The notes beneath the pieces were generated by a model. That model worked only from the letters and a program-made list of their open reading frames with translations, did no database searches and was not told the DNA's origin. Both the position numbers and the translations under genes were made by a program. Of a stretch of 64,000 nucleotides of DNA, positions 18,072 to 26,309 are shown one piece after another (within the stretch, counting starts at the first letter, position 1; every line of letters starts with the position of its first letter). The DNA is from Pseudomonas brassicacearum (GTDB lineage: Bacteria; Pseudomonadota; Gammaproteobacteria; Pseudomonadales; Pseudomonadaceae): the NCBI RefSeq assembly GCF_000585995.1, contig NZ_CP007410.1, forward strand, positions 3,313,430-3,377,429. The letters are read 5' to 3'.

Positions 18072-19457
18072 CTAGCGCAGTGCGGATTTGAGTTCGATGA
18101 ACCGCCGCGTCGCCAGCAGTCCGGCCGGGTGACTGTGGCAACGGGCCGAAAGCCAAGGCATCAAAATATGCATTTGCTCATCGGGCGTCTGGCCTTGCAG
18201 CGCTTGTTGCAGGCTTTGCACATCGGGGTCTTCCACCGGCATCTGTGGCTCACAAACGGCCCCGTGACTGCGGCGTGGGCCCGACCGCGTGCCCTGCTCC
18301 AGCCAGTCCCCTGCGATCCAGTCGTGCAGCAGTTGCTTTTCATAAGGGCTGAACACCCCGAACATGGCCGCCCCCGCGCCTTCGATCAAGGTCCAGAAGC
18401 GGCTGTTCCGGGGATCTTCGTGACGTTTGATCCAACCCTTGTTCTGCAGCGCCGCAAGGAAGCCCTCCAATTGTCCCGGTGCCGAAAGCCACTGGTTGAC
18501 GGTCTGGCCTTCAAACTTGCAGTAATCGGAATGCATGTGCTGGCCGAACGGGCGTTTGCGTTCGAGCATGGCCAACACTTCACGGTAGAGGTCGAACGAC
18601 TCGATGATTGCCCGACTGCCCTGCCCCAGATCGTTGAGGCGATAGCCCAGAGTGACCCGGCGCCAGAAAGACTCGCGGTCGGCTGCCATCGGCATCAGTT
18701 GCAGCAACGATTGCACGGCCTTATGGGCATGACCGGTGCTGGCGTTGTCGATGGTCACGTGGAGGGTGAAGTAGTACGGGTCGATGTCCAGTTCGCTCAG
18801 CTCATAAGCGCTGATCAACAGGTGCAAGGGCAGTTGTTCGTAACCCAGGTTGTAACCGATGACCTCGGGCAGGTACTCATCGCCCGCGTAACCCAGGGCC
18901 AGTTGCACCGCGCCTTGCAGGTAGCGCTCATCATCGATGTCCGGAGCGTCCGGCAATCCGTGCTCGGCCAGTAGCTTGCGATAGATCACCACATGGTTTT
19001 GCGCAGGATTGCCGTCTCCCAGCTCCTCCAGATAGGTGCATAGCAGGCCTTCGAAACGGTGGTCGTGCCAATGCTTGAGCACGCCATACAGCCAGGCGCC
19101 GTCTACGAGTTTGGTCGGCGCAACGGCTTGCAGGAAATACAAGGCATGGGCCTTGCTGCTGAAGAACTCTCGCGCACCGCCACTTTTGCGCCGTTCCAGA
19201 TACTCGGCGTATTGCCGGGCGACGCCGGCGCTGTGTTGCTCGACCCAGGCTTGCAGGGCCATGGGATCATCGGGCATCTCCTGGGGGAGTGCCTCGGCTT
19301 GTTCAGCGCAATGCTGGAGGAAGGCTTGGGCGGCGGCTTGCTTGTCCGCATCGTCGGGGCCCTGGAGCAGTCGTTCATAGCATTGGCGCACGGTCCCGGC
19401 GGCCGTGACAGGTTGCACGGTGGCAGGCTGGGATCGGAGGGTTGTCAGCGCGGTCAT
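18072..19457 (-). CDS. Haem-oxygenase-like di-metal oxidase (iron-containing redox enzyme family)
   Basis: This 461-residue helical protein shows the metal-ligand pattern of haem-oxygenase-fold di-iron oxidases (HDO). E144 or E145 and H155 lie in an E-E-L-G-D-G-x5-H segment, E207 in N-L-G-Y-E, and H233, D237 and H243 in an H-x3-D-x5-H motif. HDO enzymes carry out N-oxygenation, C-C cleavage or desaturation of amino acids and fatty acids (for example UndA, BesC, SznF). The protein is longer than the minimal HDO (about 230-260 residues), with extra N- and C-terminal parts. It heads the operon with methyltransferase, carboxylate-amine ligase and ligD. AAGAGG precedes the ATG. Substrate unknown. 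Confidence 0.8.
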   Translation of the reverse strand: MTALTTLRSQPATVQPVTAAGTVRQCYERLLQGPDDADKQAAAQAFLQHCAEQAEALPQEMPDDPMALQAWVEQHSAGVARQYAEYLERRKSGGAREFFSSKAHALYFLQAVAPTKLVDGAWLYGVLKHWHDHRFEGLLCTYLEELGDGNPAQNHVVIYRKLLAEHGLPDAPDIDDERYLQGAVQLALGYAGDEYLPEVIGYNLGYEQLPLHLLISAYELSELDIDPYYFTLHVTIDNASTGHAHKAVQSLLQLMPMAADRESFWRRVTLGYRLNDLGQGSRAIIESFDLYREVLAMLERKRPFGQHMHSDYCKFEGQTVNQWLSAPGQLEGFLAALQNKGWIKRHEDPRNSRFWTLIEGAGAAMFGVFSPYEKQLLHDWIAGDWLEQGTRSGPRRSHGAVCEPQMPVEDPDVQSLQQALQGQTPDEQMHILMPWLSARCHSHPAGLLATRRFIELKSALR

Positions 19458-19650
19458 AAGGGCCTCTTGGGTTCTCTGCAGGACGCTGAGTCAGCACGTC
19501 TCTATTTTTGCAGAGCACTTTGAGCAGCGAAAAATTCCCTTGGGGTGCAAAGCCGCCGGATAAACGGAACCGGGCCGTTTCGGTGGGAACCCTGGCTCCG
19601 CTCCGAACCTCGAATGATGACAAGCGCGGCAACGTCGGCGACGTGAACAC

Positions 19651-19668
19651 CCTGTGGCGAGGGATATT
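19651..19668. repeat. Partial REP unit
   Basis: CCTGTGGCGAGGGATATTG matches the left end of the local REP core but lacks a proper right arm; a short GGTCCCTCCC follows some 20 bases later. It lies in the 252-bp gap between the divergent HDO and antiporter genes and looks like a decayed REP. Confidence 0.5.
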
Positions 19669-19709
19669 GTTTTCTCAGCCAGGTCCCTCCCAGTGTCCAA
19701 GGAGCAACA

Positions 19710-21047
19710 ATGATTTTCACTGTATGGGTAGCGGTGCTCGGTGCCGTGTTGTTGACCCTGGCCCTGACCTCTTCCTACCTGCGCTGGATGCCGGTTACCA
19801 CCTCGGCGATGTGTCTGGTGCTGGGTGCGGTCATCGGACCGGCCGGGCTGGGTCTGCTGAAGCTGGACCTCGGCGACTCTTCGGTATGGATGGAACATCT
19901 CACGGAAGTCGCGGTGGTGTTTTCGCTGTTCGTCAGCGGCCTCAAGCTGCGCCTGCCCCTCAAGGACCGGACCTGGCGCGTCGCCTATGGGTTGGCCGGG
20001 CCGGTGATGATCCTGACCATCGCCGGCCTGTGCCTGACGCTGCATTACCTGTTCGGTCTCGGTTGGGGCGTGTCGTTGCTAATCGGCGCGATGCTGGCTC
20101 CTACCGACCCGGTATTGGCGGCGTTGGTACAGGTCAACGATGCCCGGGACGACGATCGGGTACGCTTCGGTTTGTCTGGCGAAGCCGGATTGAACGATGG
20201 CACCGCGTTTCCCTTTGTCATCCTGGGGCTGCTGGTGCTGCGCGCGGACGGCAGCGGCTTTCTCGGAGAATGGGTCCTGCGCAGTGTGCTGTGGGCCGTG
20301 CCGGCCGGCTTGCTGATCGGCTACTGGATGGGGCGCGGCATCGGTCGGCTGACCTTGTCGATGCGCATCAAGAATGCCGACAGCACCCTGTCACCCAATG
20401 ACTATCTGGCCCTGGCGCTGATCGCCCTGGCCTATGTCGCGGCCGAGGCGGTCCAAGGCTATGGTTTTCTCTCGGTGTTCGCCGCAGGCCTGGGACTGCG
20501 CCAGGCCGAAGTGCAGTCCACCGACGAAAACTCACCGCCGGCCGAACACCTGGTGCAACCCGTCGTCGGTCACGAAGCCGTCGATCCCCAACAAGCGGTG
20601 CTGGGGGATACCGCGTCCCTGGATGACGGCCAGGTGGCGGCCGGTGTGATGATGGGCGACATGCTCGCGTTCGGCAGCTTGGTGGAGCGCTCCATGGAAG
20701 TGTTCCTGGTGACGCTGCTCGGGGTGGTAGTAGCCAATCACTGGGATTGGCGGGCCTTGGCCATCGGCGCCCTGCTGTTTGCTGTGATTCGCCCCTTGAG
20801 TGTGTTGGCGATGCCCTGGGGGCGATTGCTGGACGGGCCGCAGCGGTTGTTGATCGGTTGGTTTGGCATACGCGGTATCGGTAGTCTGTTTTATCTGTTC
20901 TATGCCTTGAATCATGACCTGCAGCCAGAGGTGGCCAGGTTGTGCATCAACCTCACGTTGTCGGTGGTGGCGTTGAGCATCCTGGCCCATGGGCTGAGCA
21001 CCCAGCCTATGTTGGCTTGGTATGAGCGTCGCAAGCGATCGAACTGA
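19710..21047 (+). CDS. Cation:proton antiporter (CPA1/NhaP-like)
   Basis: This 445-residue inner-membrane protein has about 12 hydrophobic segments. The transport-core motif A-P-T-D-P-V-L-A near residues 130-140 and G-E-A-G-L-N-D-G further on are the conserved unwound-helix and N-D motifs of CPA1 sodium/proton antiporters. A hydrophilic stretch of about 50 residues (T-D-E-N-S-P-P to D-D-G-Q) interrupts the later helices. The family exchanges Na+ or K+ for H+ in pH and salt homeostasis. AAGGAG precedes the ATG. It is divergent from the HDO operon and appears monocistronic. Confidence 0.9.
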   Translation: MIFTVWVAVLGAVLLTLALTSSYLRWMPVTTSAMCLVLGAVIGPAGLGLLKLDLGDSSVWMEHLTEVAVVFSLFVSGLKLRLPLKDRTWRVAYGLAGPVMILTIAGLCLTLHYLFGLGWGVSLLIGAMLAPTDPVLAALVQVNDARDDDRVRFGLSGEAGLNDGTAFPFVILGLLVLRADGSGFLGEWVLRSVLWAVPAGLLIGYWMGRGIGRLTLSMRIKNADSTLSPNDYLALALIALAYVAAEAVQGYGFLSVFAAGLGLRQAEVQSTDENSPPAEHLVQPVVGHEAVDPQQAVLGDTASLDDGQVAAGVMMGDMLAFGSLVERSMEVFLVTLLGVVVANHWDWRALAIGALLFAVIRPLSVLAMPWGRLLDGPQRLLIGWFGIRGIGSLFYLFYALNHDLQPEVARLCINLTLSVVALSILAHGLSTQPMLAWYERRKRSN

Positions 21048-21064
21048 GGGCTTTTGGGGGCGCC

Positions 21065-21601
21065 TCAGCCTACGGGATCGGTCACTTGGATCAGGATTGA
21101 ATACGCCCCCAGCAACACCCAGAACGTGGCAAAGATCCACGGCGTACGCACCGAAAACAGCAGCGACTTGCGATAGCCCTTGTGGGTCGACTCCCGCTCG
21201 CTGAACAGCGGGGAATCGTCGTACGCCAGGCCCATCAACGGTTCGGCGCGCAGCAGTTCACTTTGTTTGAAATGCCAGTGATCAATGATGTCGTAGGCCG
21301 CGCGGATGCCTGGCCAAGCGTTGAGCGAACTCAAGAAGCCCAGCAAGGCCAGGAATGACGGCACGATCAAGGTAAACAACTTGCCCCACTCCGGGTTCAG
21401 GTTGGCCATGCACGAGGCAAAGGCGATCACCAGGAAGGATTGGGCCGCCAGGTAGGCATCGGTTCGATTGGCCAGGATGCTGGTTTCGTACTGGATTTCC
21501 CGCCGATAAAAATCCAACCGTTCCTTGGGGGAGCCGAACAGCTTGGCATTGTGTTCAGTCAGTTCTTCTTCCGGGGTTGGATGAGTGAGTATTCTGGGCA
21601 T
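21065..21601 (-). CDS. Membrane protein with a central helical hairpin, function unknown
   Basis: I do not recognise this 178-residue protein. It has a charged N-terminal helix (F-G-S-P-K-E-R-L-D-F-Y-R-R-E-I), two closely spaced membrane helices (about residues 50-90), a soluble middle and a third membrane helix near the C-terminus. This topology recalls small octameric or SLATT-like membrane proteins, but similarity cannot be confirmed by reading. The start is uncertain: ATG at 21601 has a distant GAGG, and in-frame ATG at 21637 or GTG at 21685 are possible. It is convergent with the antiporter, ending 17 bp from it. Confidence 0.7.
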   Translation of the reverse strand: MPRILTHPTPEEELTEHNAKLFGSPKERLDFYRREIQYETSILANRTDAYLAAQSFLVIAFASCMANLNPEWGKLFTLIVPSFLALLGFLSSLNAWPGIRAAYDIIDHWHFKQSELLRAEPLMGLAYDDSPLFSERESTHKGYRKSLLFSVRTPWIFATFWVLLGAYSILIQVTDPVG

Positions 21602-21755
21602 TACGCAGGCTGTGCCTCGGTGAGGGTTCGGACTCATTAGAAGAACCGGGCGCGAGGCAAGTTCAAGCCGGTGGACCGAAGGCACGACAACACTTCAACG
21701 AAACGCTCTCCGATCATCCGTGTCTGTAAATCATCAACTGCATGAGGAGGGACAC

Positions 21756-21986
21756 GTGGATTATCTTGGATGGGTGCAATGGCCAGCGATGGTAGTCACC
21801 GTGCTGGCCGCCTGGTTGATCGGCTCACGCCAGCCCCGCCGCAGGGTGGCGGGGTTCAGTTGTTTCATCGCCAGCAACATTCTCTGGGTGGTCTGGGGGC
21901 TGCATTCAAATGCATACGCGCTGATCGTGCTGCAATTTTGTCTGTGCGCGATGAATTTGCGCGGGTTCAAGAAAAATACCGAGTAG
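21756..21986 (+). CDS. Small two- to three-helix membrane protein (GTG start)
   Basis: This 76-residue protein has three short hydrophobic segments (M-V-V-T-V-L-A-A-W-L-I; C-F-I-A-S-N-I-L-W-V-V-W-G; Y-A-L-I-V-L-Q-F-C-L). The spacing resembles half-transporters of the SemiSWEET/PnuC kind, and similar Pseudomonas proteins are often labelled small amino-acid-transporter-like, without proof. GTG at 21756 is chosen because GAGGAGGGACAC sits directly upstream; the ATG at 21720 has no site. It lies in a 43-bp-spaced convergent pair with the hybrid kinase gene. Confidence 0.72.
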   Translation: MDYLGWVQWPAMVVTVLAAWLIGSRQPRRRVAGFSCFIASNILWVVWGLHSNAYALIVLQFCLCAMNLRGFKKNTE

Positions 21987-22028
21987 GCAGCGGAATTTGT
22001 GGCGCGGGGACCACACGGTCCACGGTGC

Positions 22029-23960
22029 CTACTTCATCGTCTGCCCAATGATCTGCACCAGGTCGAGCTGTTTGAACGGCTTGATCAGCCGTGGCAGCTG
22101 GCTGGCGAAGCCTTCCAGGCGTTCGGCGTAACCGGTGGCGAGGATGATCGGCAGGTCCGGTTGTTTGTCTCGCAGTATTTTCGCCAACTGCGCACCGTCC
22201 ATCTGCGGCATGGCCATGTCGGTGATCACCAGGTCGATGTCCTGATTGCATTCATACAGCTCCAGCGCCTGAGCCCCCGACGGCGCGCACAGGACTCGGT
22301 GCCCCAGGTCCTCGATCAACAAACGAGTGGAGGTCAGTACCAGGCTGTCGTCATCGACCACCAGTACCAGCAGCTCATGAACCGGCGGCGCTGCCACCTC
22401 CTGGGTCGACGCCTTGTCCAGCGCCGGATTTTCAGCCACCGGCAACCACAACTCGGCGGTGGTGCCCATGCCTTTCCGGCTCTTGAGCGTCAGGCGGCCA
22501 CCCAATTGCTCGGCCAAGCCATGCACCATGGACAACCCCAGTCCGGTGCCCTTGCCGACGCCCTTGGTGGTGAAAAACGGGTCCACGGCCGAAGCCAGTG
22601 TTTCCTCGTCCATACCCTCGCCTTCATCGGTGATCGACAGGCAAATGTACCGACCGGGCGCCATGGGTTTATCCGGCCCGGCTTGGCTCCCCTGTCGTTC
22701 ATCGGCGGCAATCACGATGCGACCGCCGTGGGGCATGGCGTCCCGGGCATTGGTCGCCAGGTTGAGGATCGCCAGCTCCAACTGGTTGACGTCGGCCCAT
22801 ACGGGTGACAACACCTCAGTGAAGTCGGTCTGGATGTGAATCGAAGGTCCCATGGAGCTTTGCAGCAAGCCGCTGATGCCGCGCACCAGGGCTGACAGCT
22901 CGACCGATTCGGAGGACAGTTTCTGCCGACGGGCAAACGCCAGCATGCGCTGGGTCAGCGACACACCGCGCAGCGCCCCCTGGGTGGCGTTGTCCAGCAA
23001 CTGAGCGAGTTTCGGCTCGGCGGGCATGCGCTTGCGCACGATTTCCAGGTTGCCGAGGATCACCGTCAGCAGGTTATTGAAGTCATGGGCGATGCCGCCT
23101 GTGAGCTGGCCGATGGCTTGCAGCTTCTGGGATTGGAACAAGGCTTCACGGGCCTGTTCAAGGGCCTGCTGCGCCTGGGTGGCATCGGTGATATCGCGGG
23201 TGATCTTGGCAAAGCCCAGCAGCGTACCGGTGTCGCTGCGGATCGCGTCGATGACCACGTGCGCCATGAACCGGGTGCCGTCCTTGCGCATGCGCCAGCC
23301 CCTTTTTTCGAAACGCCCCTCGCTGGCGGCAATGCTCAATGCCCGTTGCGGCTCACCAGCGTCGCGGTCCTCGGGGGTGTAGAACATCGAAAAATGCCGG
23401 CCGATGGCCTCGGCCGGAAGATAGCCCTTGATCCGTTGCGCCCCCAGGTTCCAGTTAGTCACTTGGCCATCCGGGTCGAGCATGTAGATAGCGTAATCGG
23501 TAACGCTTTGCACCAGCAGGCGAAACTGCTGCTCGCTTTGCTTGAGGGTTTCCTCGGCCATCTTGCGATCAGTCAGGTCGCGGGTGATCTTGGCGAAACC
23601 GAGCAATGCGCCGCTCTGGCTATCGATGATCGGGTCAATGACCACGTGGGACCAGAACAATGTGCCGTCCTTGCGCACCCGCCAACCTTCACCCTCGAAA
23701 CGGCCCTCGCGCAGGGCCGTGTCCAGCGCCCGTTGCGGCAGGCCGGCGGCGCGGTCCTGATCGGTATAGAAACGGGAAAAGTGCTGGCCCAGGATCTCGG
23801 ACTCTTCGTAACCCTTGAAACGCCTGGCGCCGGAGTTCCAACTGGTGATGATGCCCGAGGGATCGGTCATGTAAATGGCGTAGTCGACCACAGCGTCGAT
23901 GAGCAGGCGAAATCGCTGGTCTTCGTTTATGAGCGCGGTCTTGGGGTCATTGTCGAGCAT
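22029..23960 (-). CDS. PAS-PAS hybrid sensor histidine kinase
   Basis: This 643-residue cytoplasmic hybrid kinase has no membrane segment. Domains in order are PAS/PAC 1 (about residues 15-135), PAS/PAC 2 (about 145-265), HisKA with phospho-accepting H292 in G-I-A-H-D-F-N-N-L-L, HATPase (N-box A-T-N-A-R-D-A-M, G1 E-G-E-G-M-D, G2 G-K-G-T-G-L-G-L), and a receiver domain with D581 in I-T-D-M-A-M-P. The two PAS domains are close copies of each other, so they arose by duplication. No separate response regulator gene is adjacent. The ligand is unknown; the PAS domains lack an obvious haem or flavin signature. Confidence 0.93.
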   Translation of the reverse strand: MLDNDPKTALINEDQRFRLLIDAVVDYAIYMTDPSGIITSWNSGARRFKGYEESEILGQHFSRFYTDQDRAAGLPQRALDTALREGRFEGEGWRVRKDGTLFWSHVVIDPIIDSQSGALLGFAKITRDLTDRKMAEETLKQSEQQFRLLVQSVTDYAIYMLDPDGQVTNWNLGAQRIKGYLPAEAIGRHFSMFYTPEDRDAGEPQRALSIAASEGRFEKRGWRMRKDGTRFMAHVVIDAIRSDTGTLLGFAKITRDITDATQAQQALEQAREALFQSQKLQAIGQLTGGIAHDFNNLLTVILGNLEIVRKRMPAEPKLAQLLDNATQGALRGVSLTQRMLAFARRQKLSSESVELSALVRGISGLLQSSMGPSIHIQTDFTEVLSPVWADVNQLELAILNLATNARDAMPHGGRIVIAADERQGSQAGPDKPMAPGRYICLSITDEGEGMDEETLASAVDPFFTTKGVGKGTGLGLSMVHGLAEQLGGRLTLKSRKGMGTTAELWLPVAENPALDKASTQEVAAPPVHELLVLVVDDDSLVLTSTRLLIEDLGHRVLCAPSGAQALELYECNQDIDLVITDMAMPQMDGAQLAKILRDKQPDLPIILATGYAERLEGFASQLPRLIKPFKQLDLVQIIGQTMK

Positions 23961-24011
23961 CTGGCCGGGGCATCCGTGTGGATTTTTGCGGATTATGGAG
24001 CAAGTCGGGTG

Positions 24012-26309
24012 TCAGGAAAATTGCTTGACGCTGTGTTCTTCCTGACTGACAGACCACCAACGCGGCAACAAGTGCTGCACCCTCGCCTCGCCGAACCGAT
24101 CATCAATCAGCATCACCACCCCGCGGTCCTGCTGGGTGCGAATGACCCGACCTGCGGCCTGCACGACTTTTTGCAAGCCGGGATACAGATAGGTGTAATC
24201 GTAGCCGTCGCCGAAAATCGCCGCCATGCGCTGTTTCATCTGCTCATTGACCGGGTTGAACTGCGCCAGCCCCAAGGTGGCGATGAACGCCCCGATCAGC
24301 CGTGAGCCCGGCAAGTCGATGCCTTCGCCGAATGCGCCGCCCAGCACGGCAAAACCAATGCCTTGGCTGTGTTCCATGAAACGCTCGAGAAAGGCCTGCC
24401 GGGGCGCCTCGCCCATGCCGCGAGATTGCGCCCAGGTGGCAATCTGCGGGTGCCGCTCGGCAAACAGCCCGGCCACCTGTTGCAGGTAATCGAAGCTGCT
24501 GAAGAATGCCAGGTAGTTGCCCGGACGCTCACTGAATTGACGGGCCATCAACGCGACGATGGGCTCCAGGGACGCCTGGCGGTGGGCAAACCGGGTAGAA
24601 ATCCGGCTGATCACCCGGACATCCAGCTGTTCGGCCTGGAACGGCGATTCAACATCAATCCACACCGTGTCCGTCGGCGTGCCCAGCAGGTCAGCGTAAT
24701 AGTGGCGAGGGCTCAGGGTCGCGGAAAACAGCACGCTGCTGCGGGCCGCCTTCAGCCTGGGCCGCAGGAACGCCGCCGGCACCACATTGCGCAGGCACAA
24801 CGTCGACAGGCTGCGCTGGCGACCAAGTTCGCGCTTGTGGATGTCGAACAGAAAGTGTTCGTCAAAGGACTCGGCCACGCGGCCGAACTGCAAGGCGTCG
24901 AAGTAAAACGCCTGTAATCCGCTGTCCAGGCCCTGTGGGTGATCGTTGAGGTAGTCGCCAATGGCCGTGGTGCAGGTGGACAAGGCCTGGAGCAGTTTTT
25001 CCGGCGGTTTTTCATAGGCCTGATAGGCCGCTGTCTGCGGTGCATGCAGGGCGTTCCATTGGCGACTGACCCTTTCCAACGCTTTTTTCAGCGGTTCGGG
25101 AGCGGTCTTGCGCACCGCCGCCAGTGTCGACTGATCAAGGGTCGCGCTATACATCTGTCGCCCCCGCTCCACCAGGTTATGGGCTTCGTCCACCAGGGTC
25201 GCCACGGTCCAGCCATTGGCCTGGGCCAGGCCAAAAAGCAAGGCGCTGAAATCGAAGTAATAGTTGTAGTCGGCCACCACCACGTCGGCCCAGCGGGCCA
25301 TTTCCTGGCTGAGGTAATACGGACAGACCTCATGGGCCAGTGCGATCTCCCGCAACGCGGCCTGATCCAGCAACGGGACCTGGCTCGCCGCCGCCCGGGC
25401 TCCGGGCAAACGATCATAGAACCCGCGCGCCAGCGGGCACGATTCGCCATGGCAGGCTTTGTCCAGGTGTTCGCAGGCCTTGTCCCGGGCAATCATTTCC
25501 AGCACGCGTAATGGCATCGACGGTGCGCTGCGGGTGAGCACTTGAGCGGCGTCCAGTGCCAGCTTGCGTCCTGGGGTTTTTGCGGTGAGAAAGAAGACTT
25601 TGTCCAGTTGCTGCGGCGCCAGGGCCTTGAGCATCGGGAACAGCGTGCCGACGGTCTTGCCAATGCCGGTGGGCGCCTGGGCCATCAGACAACGGCCGGT
25701 GCTGACGGCCTTGAACACCGACTCAGCCAAGTGTCGCTGCCCTGGCCTGAAGCTGGCGTGAGGGAAAGCCAACGTTTGTGCGCCGAGATTGCGGGCCTGG
25801 CGGTGGGCCATTTCCTGTTCGGCCCAGGCCAGGAACAGCGCGCACTGTGCTTCAAAAAAAGCCAGCAGTTGCGCCGCCTCGAAGCTTTGCGTGAGGCAGG
25901 TTTCCTTTTCGCTGACGATGTCGAAATACACCAAAGCGATGTCGATATGCGACAACTGTAGTTTCTGGCACATCAACCAGCCGTAGATTTTCGCCTGGGC
26001 CCAATGCAGCTGGCGGTGATTGGCCGGTTGCTTGCTCAGGTCGCCCCGGTACGTCTTCACTTCTTCGAGGCAGTTGCGGGCCGGGTCATAGCCGTCGGCC
26101 CGGCCTTTGACTTTCAGCGTTTGGTAGAAACCTTCGAGGGCCACTTCAGCCTGGTATTCCGTGCTGCGTCGTGACGCCACGGTGCGATGGCCGGCGATGC
26201 CTTCCAGGGCCGTGGGCGACGGTGTGAAGCGCAGGTCAAGGTCGCCCACCTTGGCGGTGAACTCACACAACGCCCGCACGGCAATGCTGTAGCCCGGCGC
26301 CTGGGTCAT
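24012..26309 (-). CDS. Iron-sulphur superfamily 2 helicase (DinG/XPD-like) with N-terminal PD-(D/E)xK nuclease-like region
   Basis: This is a 765-residue protein. Residues 55-125 contain a RecB/Cas4-like nuclease core: D72, then E83-V-K85, then Q100/Q104 and Y109 in Q-L-H-W-A-Q-A-K-I-Y. The helicase follows with Walker A Q-A-P-T-G-I-G-K-T (211-219), an iron-sulphur domain with four cysteines (C-E-H-L-D-K-A-C-H-G-E-S-C and E-V-C-P-Y-Y), the D-E-A-H box, and motif VI in Q-A-A-G-R-V-I-R-T. Such helicases unwind damaged or structured DNA 5' to 3'. The ATG at 26309 overlaps the FAN1 stop (ATGA), so translation is coupled to that nuclease. Confidence 0.88.
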   Translation of the reverse strand: MTQAPGYSIAVRALCEFTAKVGDLDLRFTPSPTALEGIAGHRTVASRRSTEYQAEVALEGFYQTLKVKGRADGYDPARNCLEEVKTYRGDLSKQPANHRQLHWAQAKIYGWLMCQKLQLSHIDIALVYFDIVSEKETCLTQSFEAAQLLAFFEAQCALFLAWAEQEMAHRQARNLGAQTLAFPHASFRPGQRHLAESVFKAVSTGRCLMAQAPTGIGKTVGTLFPMLKALAPQQLDKVFFLTAKTPGRKLALDAAQVLTRSAPSMPLRVLEMIARDKACEHLDKACHGESCPLARGFYDRLPGARAAASQVPLLDQAALREIALAHEVCPYYLSQEMARWADVVVADYNYYFDFSALLFGLAQANGWTVATLVDEAHNLVERGRQMYSATLDQSTLAAVRKTAPEPLKKALERVSRQWNALHAPQTAAYQAYEKPPEKLLQALSTCTTAIGDYLNDHPQGLDSGLQAFYFDALQFGRVAESFDEHFLFDIHKRELGRQRSLSTLCLRNVVPAAFLRPRLKAARSSVLFSATLSPRHYYADLLGTPTDTVWIDVESPFQAEQLDVRVISRISTRFAHRQASLEPIVALMARQFSERPGNYLAFFSSFDYLQQVAGLFAERHPQIATWAQSRGMGEAPRQAFLERFMEHSQGIGFAVLGGAFGEGIDLPGSRLIGAFIATLGLAQFNPVNEQMKQRMAAIFGDGYDYTYLYPGLQKVVQAAGRVIRTQQDRGVVMLIDDRFGEARVQHLLPRWWSVSQEEHSVKQFS

